Below are positions 5,176-6,721 of a DNA stretch of 6,721 nt, one piece after another. The stretch lies in the NCBI GenBank assembly GCA_900548935.1, contig URMR01000095.1, positions 1 to 6,721 of the forward strand, given 5' to 3'. A program made the translations under genes and the position numbers. The first letter of the stretch is position 1. The number at the start of each line of letters is the position of its first letter. The stretch is from an uncultured Collinsella sp. (GTDB lineage Bacteria > Actinomycetota > Coriobacteriia > Coriobacteriales > Coriobacteriaceae). The notes beneath the pieces were generated by a model. It did not search any database. It was not told the origin of the DNA and saw only the letters and a program-made list of their open reading frames with translations.

Positions 5176-6042
5176 TTACTGCTGCAACGACCTTAACAGT
5201 TTGATTTCAGCCGCATAACCTGCAAGTTCGTTCGGTGTCTCCAAAATAAACGGCAGCGAACGCAAGCGACCATTCGATACAATATTCTGCATAACCTGCA
5301 TACCGCCGCCAAACTCTTCACTACCCAGGTAGCCCTTGCCGATGCACTCGTGGCGATCCTTATGGGCGCCGCAGGGATTCTTGGAGTCATTGATATGCAC
5401 GGCGCGCAAGCGCTCGATACCCACCACACCATCGAACTCGTCGAGTACGCCGTCCAGATCATGGATGATGTCGTAGCCAGCATCGCTCACATGGCAGGTG
5501 TCCAGACACACGCCCAGCTTGTCCGATAGCTCTGGACGTCTGGCAGCTACACCCTCGATAATGCGCGCCAGCTCTTCAAAGCTACGGCCCACCTCGGTAC
5601 CCTTTCCCGCCATGGTCTCGAGCAGCACCGTCGTCTGCTGGCCCTCAAACATCACCTGGCACAGGGTGTCGACGATCATCTGAATGCCGGCATCAGTCCC
5701 CTGCCCCACATGCGCGCCGGGGTGGAAGTTGTAATAGTTGCCGGGCAGTGCTTCCAGACGCTGCAAGTCCTCGGCCATTGCCTCCAGGGCAAACTCGCGC
5801 GCCCGCTCTTTGGCAGAACAGGGATTGTAGGTATAGGGGGCATGAGCCACGAGTGGGCCAAAATCATTTTGCGCCATAAGGTCACGCAGGGCCGCCACAT
5901 CATCCATGTCAAGGTCTTTCGCCTTGCCGCCGCGCGGGTTGCGCGTAAAGAATGCAAAGGTATCGGCGCCAATGGATAGCGCCGTCTCCCCCATTGCCCG
6001 ATAGCCCTTCGTCGTCGAAAGATGACACCCAATCGTCAGCAT
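5176..6042 (-). CDS. nfo: Endonuclease IV (AP endonuclease, base excision repair)
   Basis: This 288-residue enzyme cuts DNA 5' to abasic sites and trims blocked 3' ends during base excision repair. It is a TIM-barrel metalloenzyme using three zinc ions. All nine metal ligands expected from the E. coli enzyme can be placed: His67 (VAHAPY), His107 (NFHPG), Glu142 (LLETMAGKG), Asp181 and His184 (CLDTCH), His216 (VHINDSK), Asp229 and His231 (HKDRHE), and Glu268 (ILETP). The length matches the bacterial family. ATG 6042 follows a purine-rich site, GGGGGAG, about 6 nt upstream. The gene lies 95 bp after the aldo/keto reductase gene, in a gap that holds a long inverted repeat, and is followed by the separately promoted ABC importer. 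The product call is firm. Confidence 0.97.
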   Translation of the reverse strand: MLTIGCHLSTTKGYRAMGETALSIGADTFAFFTRNPRGGKAKDLDMDDVAALRDLMAQNDFGPLVAHAPYTYNPCSAKERAREFALEAMAEDLQRLEALPGNYYNFHPGAHVGQGTDAGIQMIVDTLCQVMFEGQQTTVLLETMAGKGTEVGRSFEELARIIEGVAARRPELSDKLGVCLDTCHVSDAGYDIIHDLDGVLDEFDGVVGIERLRAVHINDSKNPCGAHKDRHECIGKGYLGSEEFGGGMQVMQNIVSNGRLRSLPFILETPNELAGYAAEIKLLRSLQQ

Positions 6043-6062
6043 CTCCAGCTCCCCCTCATCAG

Positions 6063-6125
6063 TTGCGGTGAAATAGTTCCTGTCGATGCCTTATTCTGCC
6101 GCAAGCAGGAGCTATTCCACCGCAA
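6063..6125. repeat. Long imperfect inverted repeat with three TTGCGGnnnAATA motifs
   Basis: Two 20-nt arms (6063-6082 and 6106-6125) are complementary at 18 of 20 positions around a 23-nt loop. The left arm begins TTGCGGTGAAATAG. The right arm read on the minus strand begins TTGCGGTGGAATAG. A third copy, TTGCGGCAGAATAA, lies in the loop on the minus strand (6104-6091), exactly 21 bp from the right-arm copy, about two helical turns. No U-run follows on either strand, so this is not a classical terminator. It fills most of the gap between the aldo/keto reductase stop and nfo. It may be a regulator-binding array for nfo, an RNA structure, or a member of a dispersed palindromic repeat family. Confidence 0.7.
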
Positions 6126-6137
6126 GTTATAAAAGGG

Positions 6138-6721
6138 TCATGAGGAGCGCGTTTTGCCGAAGGCCTTAAGCACCGCCGTCACGGGGCCAGGCTGAAAACG
6201 GCGGCGTACGTCGTCCAAGCGCTCGGGGATATCGATGTGCTGCGGACAGTGCCGCGCACATTTGCCGCATTTGACGCAATTGCTCACTAACTTGGGCTCG
6301 CCCGTGCGCACCGCGCTCGCCGTAAAATACTGCGATAGACCCGTAAACCAGCTGTGCGCATAGCTTGCGTTGTAGGCGGCAAAACACCCAGGAATATTGA
6401 TGCCTTTAGGGCACGGCATGCAATAGCCACATCCCGTGCAGGGAACGCGATTCGATTTTTCAAACTCCCTCAGCACGCGTGCGATGGCATCGAGCTGAGT
6501 AGCTGTCATCGAATCCGGCAGGGCCCGATCGGCCAACGCCGCGTTCTCATCCACCTGCGCGGCATCGGTCATACCCGAAAGCAGCATCGTCACCTGAGGA
6601 TGATTCCACACCCACGAAAGCCCCCAGGCAGCAGGAGTGCGCAAATGCGGGTCACGGGCGCTATCGAGCACAGCGCGGGCCCGCGGCGGCAGTTTGCCCG
6701 CCAGACGACCGCCCAGCAGTG
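6138..6721 (-). CDS. Aldo/keto reductase with C-terminal dicluster ferredoxin domain (5' end cut)
   Basis: The reading frame is open from the right edge to a TGA at 6138-6140, giving about 194 visible residues. The missing part beyond the window would hold the NADPH-binding barrel and catalytic Tyr. The first visible residues, LLGGRLAGKLPPRARAVL, match the late-barrel strand of the aldo/keto reductase fold, and LSWVWNHPQVTMLLSGM is the typical segment before the last helices. The tail has two 4Fe-4S motifs: CTGCGYCMPCPKG (codons around 6440-6402) and CVKCGKCARHCP (around 6278-6243). This layout is that of the ferredoxin-tailed oxidoreductases of COG1453, common in anaerobes. A GTG at 6671 is not the start because the homologous sequence continues upstream. 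The substrate is unknown. Confidence 0.93.
   Translation of the reverse strand, partial: LLGGRLAGKLPPRARAVLDSARDPHLRTPAAWGLSWVWNHPQVTMLLSGMTDAAQVDENAALADRALPDSMTATQLDAIARVLREFEKSNRVPCTGCGYCMPCPKGINIPGCFAAYNASYAHSWFTGLSQYFTASAVRTGEPKLVSNCVKCGKCARHCPQHIDIPERLDDVRRRFQPGPVTAVLKAFGKTRSS

Noticed and set aside
5030..5176. N-terminal extension of the binding protein to an ATG at 5176
   Set aside because: It overlaps the nfo stop and would place 49 residues before a textbook lipoprotein signal peptide. A strong AAGGAG site precedes the ATG at 5029, and the candidate promoter lies inside the extension.

Overview
The window looks like the chromosome of a GC-rich, anaerobic, gut-type actinobacterium of the class Coriobacteriia, most likely Collinsella or a close relative. 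This rests on overall gene style: a single-TM heavy-metal-associated (HMA) protein, a DUF3793 gene next to a clostridial-type flavodoxin, an aldo/keto reductase with a ferredoxin tail, and strong AGGAGG-type ribosome binding sites. The genus is an inference; no rRNA or marker gene is present. No mobile element, tRNA, rRNA or CRISPR array was seen.

Left part (1-1900). The last codons of a plus-strand gene end at 52. A minus-strand gene for a membrane-anchored HMA metal-binding protein follows (79-462). Divergent from it, and separated by a 174-bp control region, is a plus-strand pair: a DUF3793 protein with an unusual cysteine cluster (637-1341) and a short-chain flavodoxin (1387-1806). The control region carries a CsoR-like GC palindrome in front of the HMA gene and a good sigma-70 promoter in front of DUF3793. 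Downstream of that promoter is a sequence that partly matches a DtxR/IdeR box. Together these suggest a metal- or iron-responsive redox module. A perfect 16-bp bidirectional terminator (1864-1898) closes it and the converging operon from the right.

Middle part (1924-5115, minus strand). This is a complete polar amino acid ABC importer: lipoprotein substrate-binding protein, then permease, then ATPase. The binding-protein gene has its own promoter and is followed by two hairpins, so the permease and ATPase are probably expressed at a lower level by read-through. The permease is unusual. It begins with a signal peptide and a beta-rich extracytoplasmic domain of about 145 residues before a standard HisM/GlnP-type membrane domain. 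Its start is best placed at a TTG codon at 4050.

Right part (5176-6721, minus strand). A complete endonuclease IV (nfo) with all nine expected metal ligands is followed by a long imperfect inverted repeat (6063-6125) that contains three copies of a TTGCGGnnnAATA motif. Last is the C-terminal portion of an aldo/keto reductase with two 4Fe-4S motifs, cut by the window end.

Most of the genes are ordinary. The observations most worth following are the DUF3793/flavodoxin/HMA metal-redox locus, the N-terminal ectodomain on the permease, and the palindromic element upstream of nfo.
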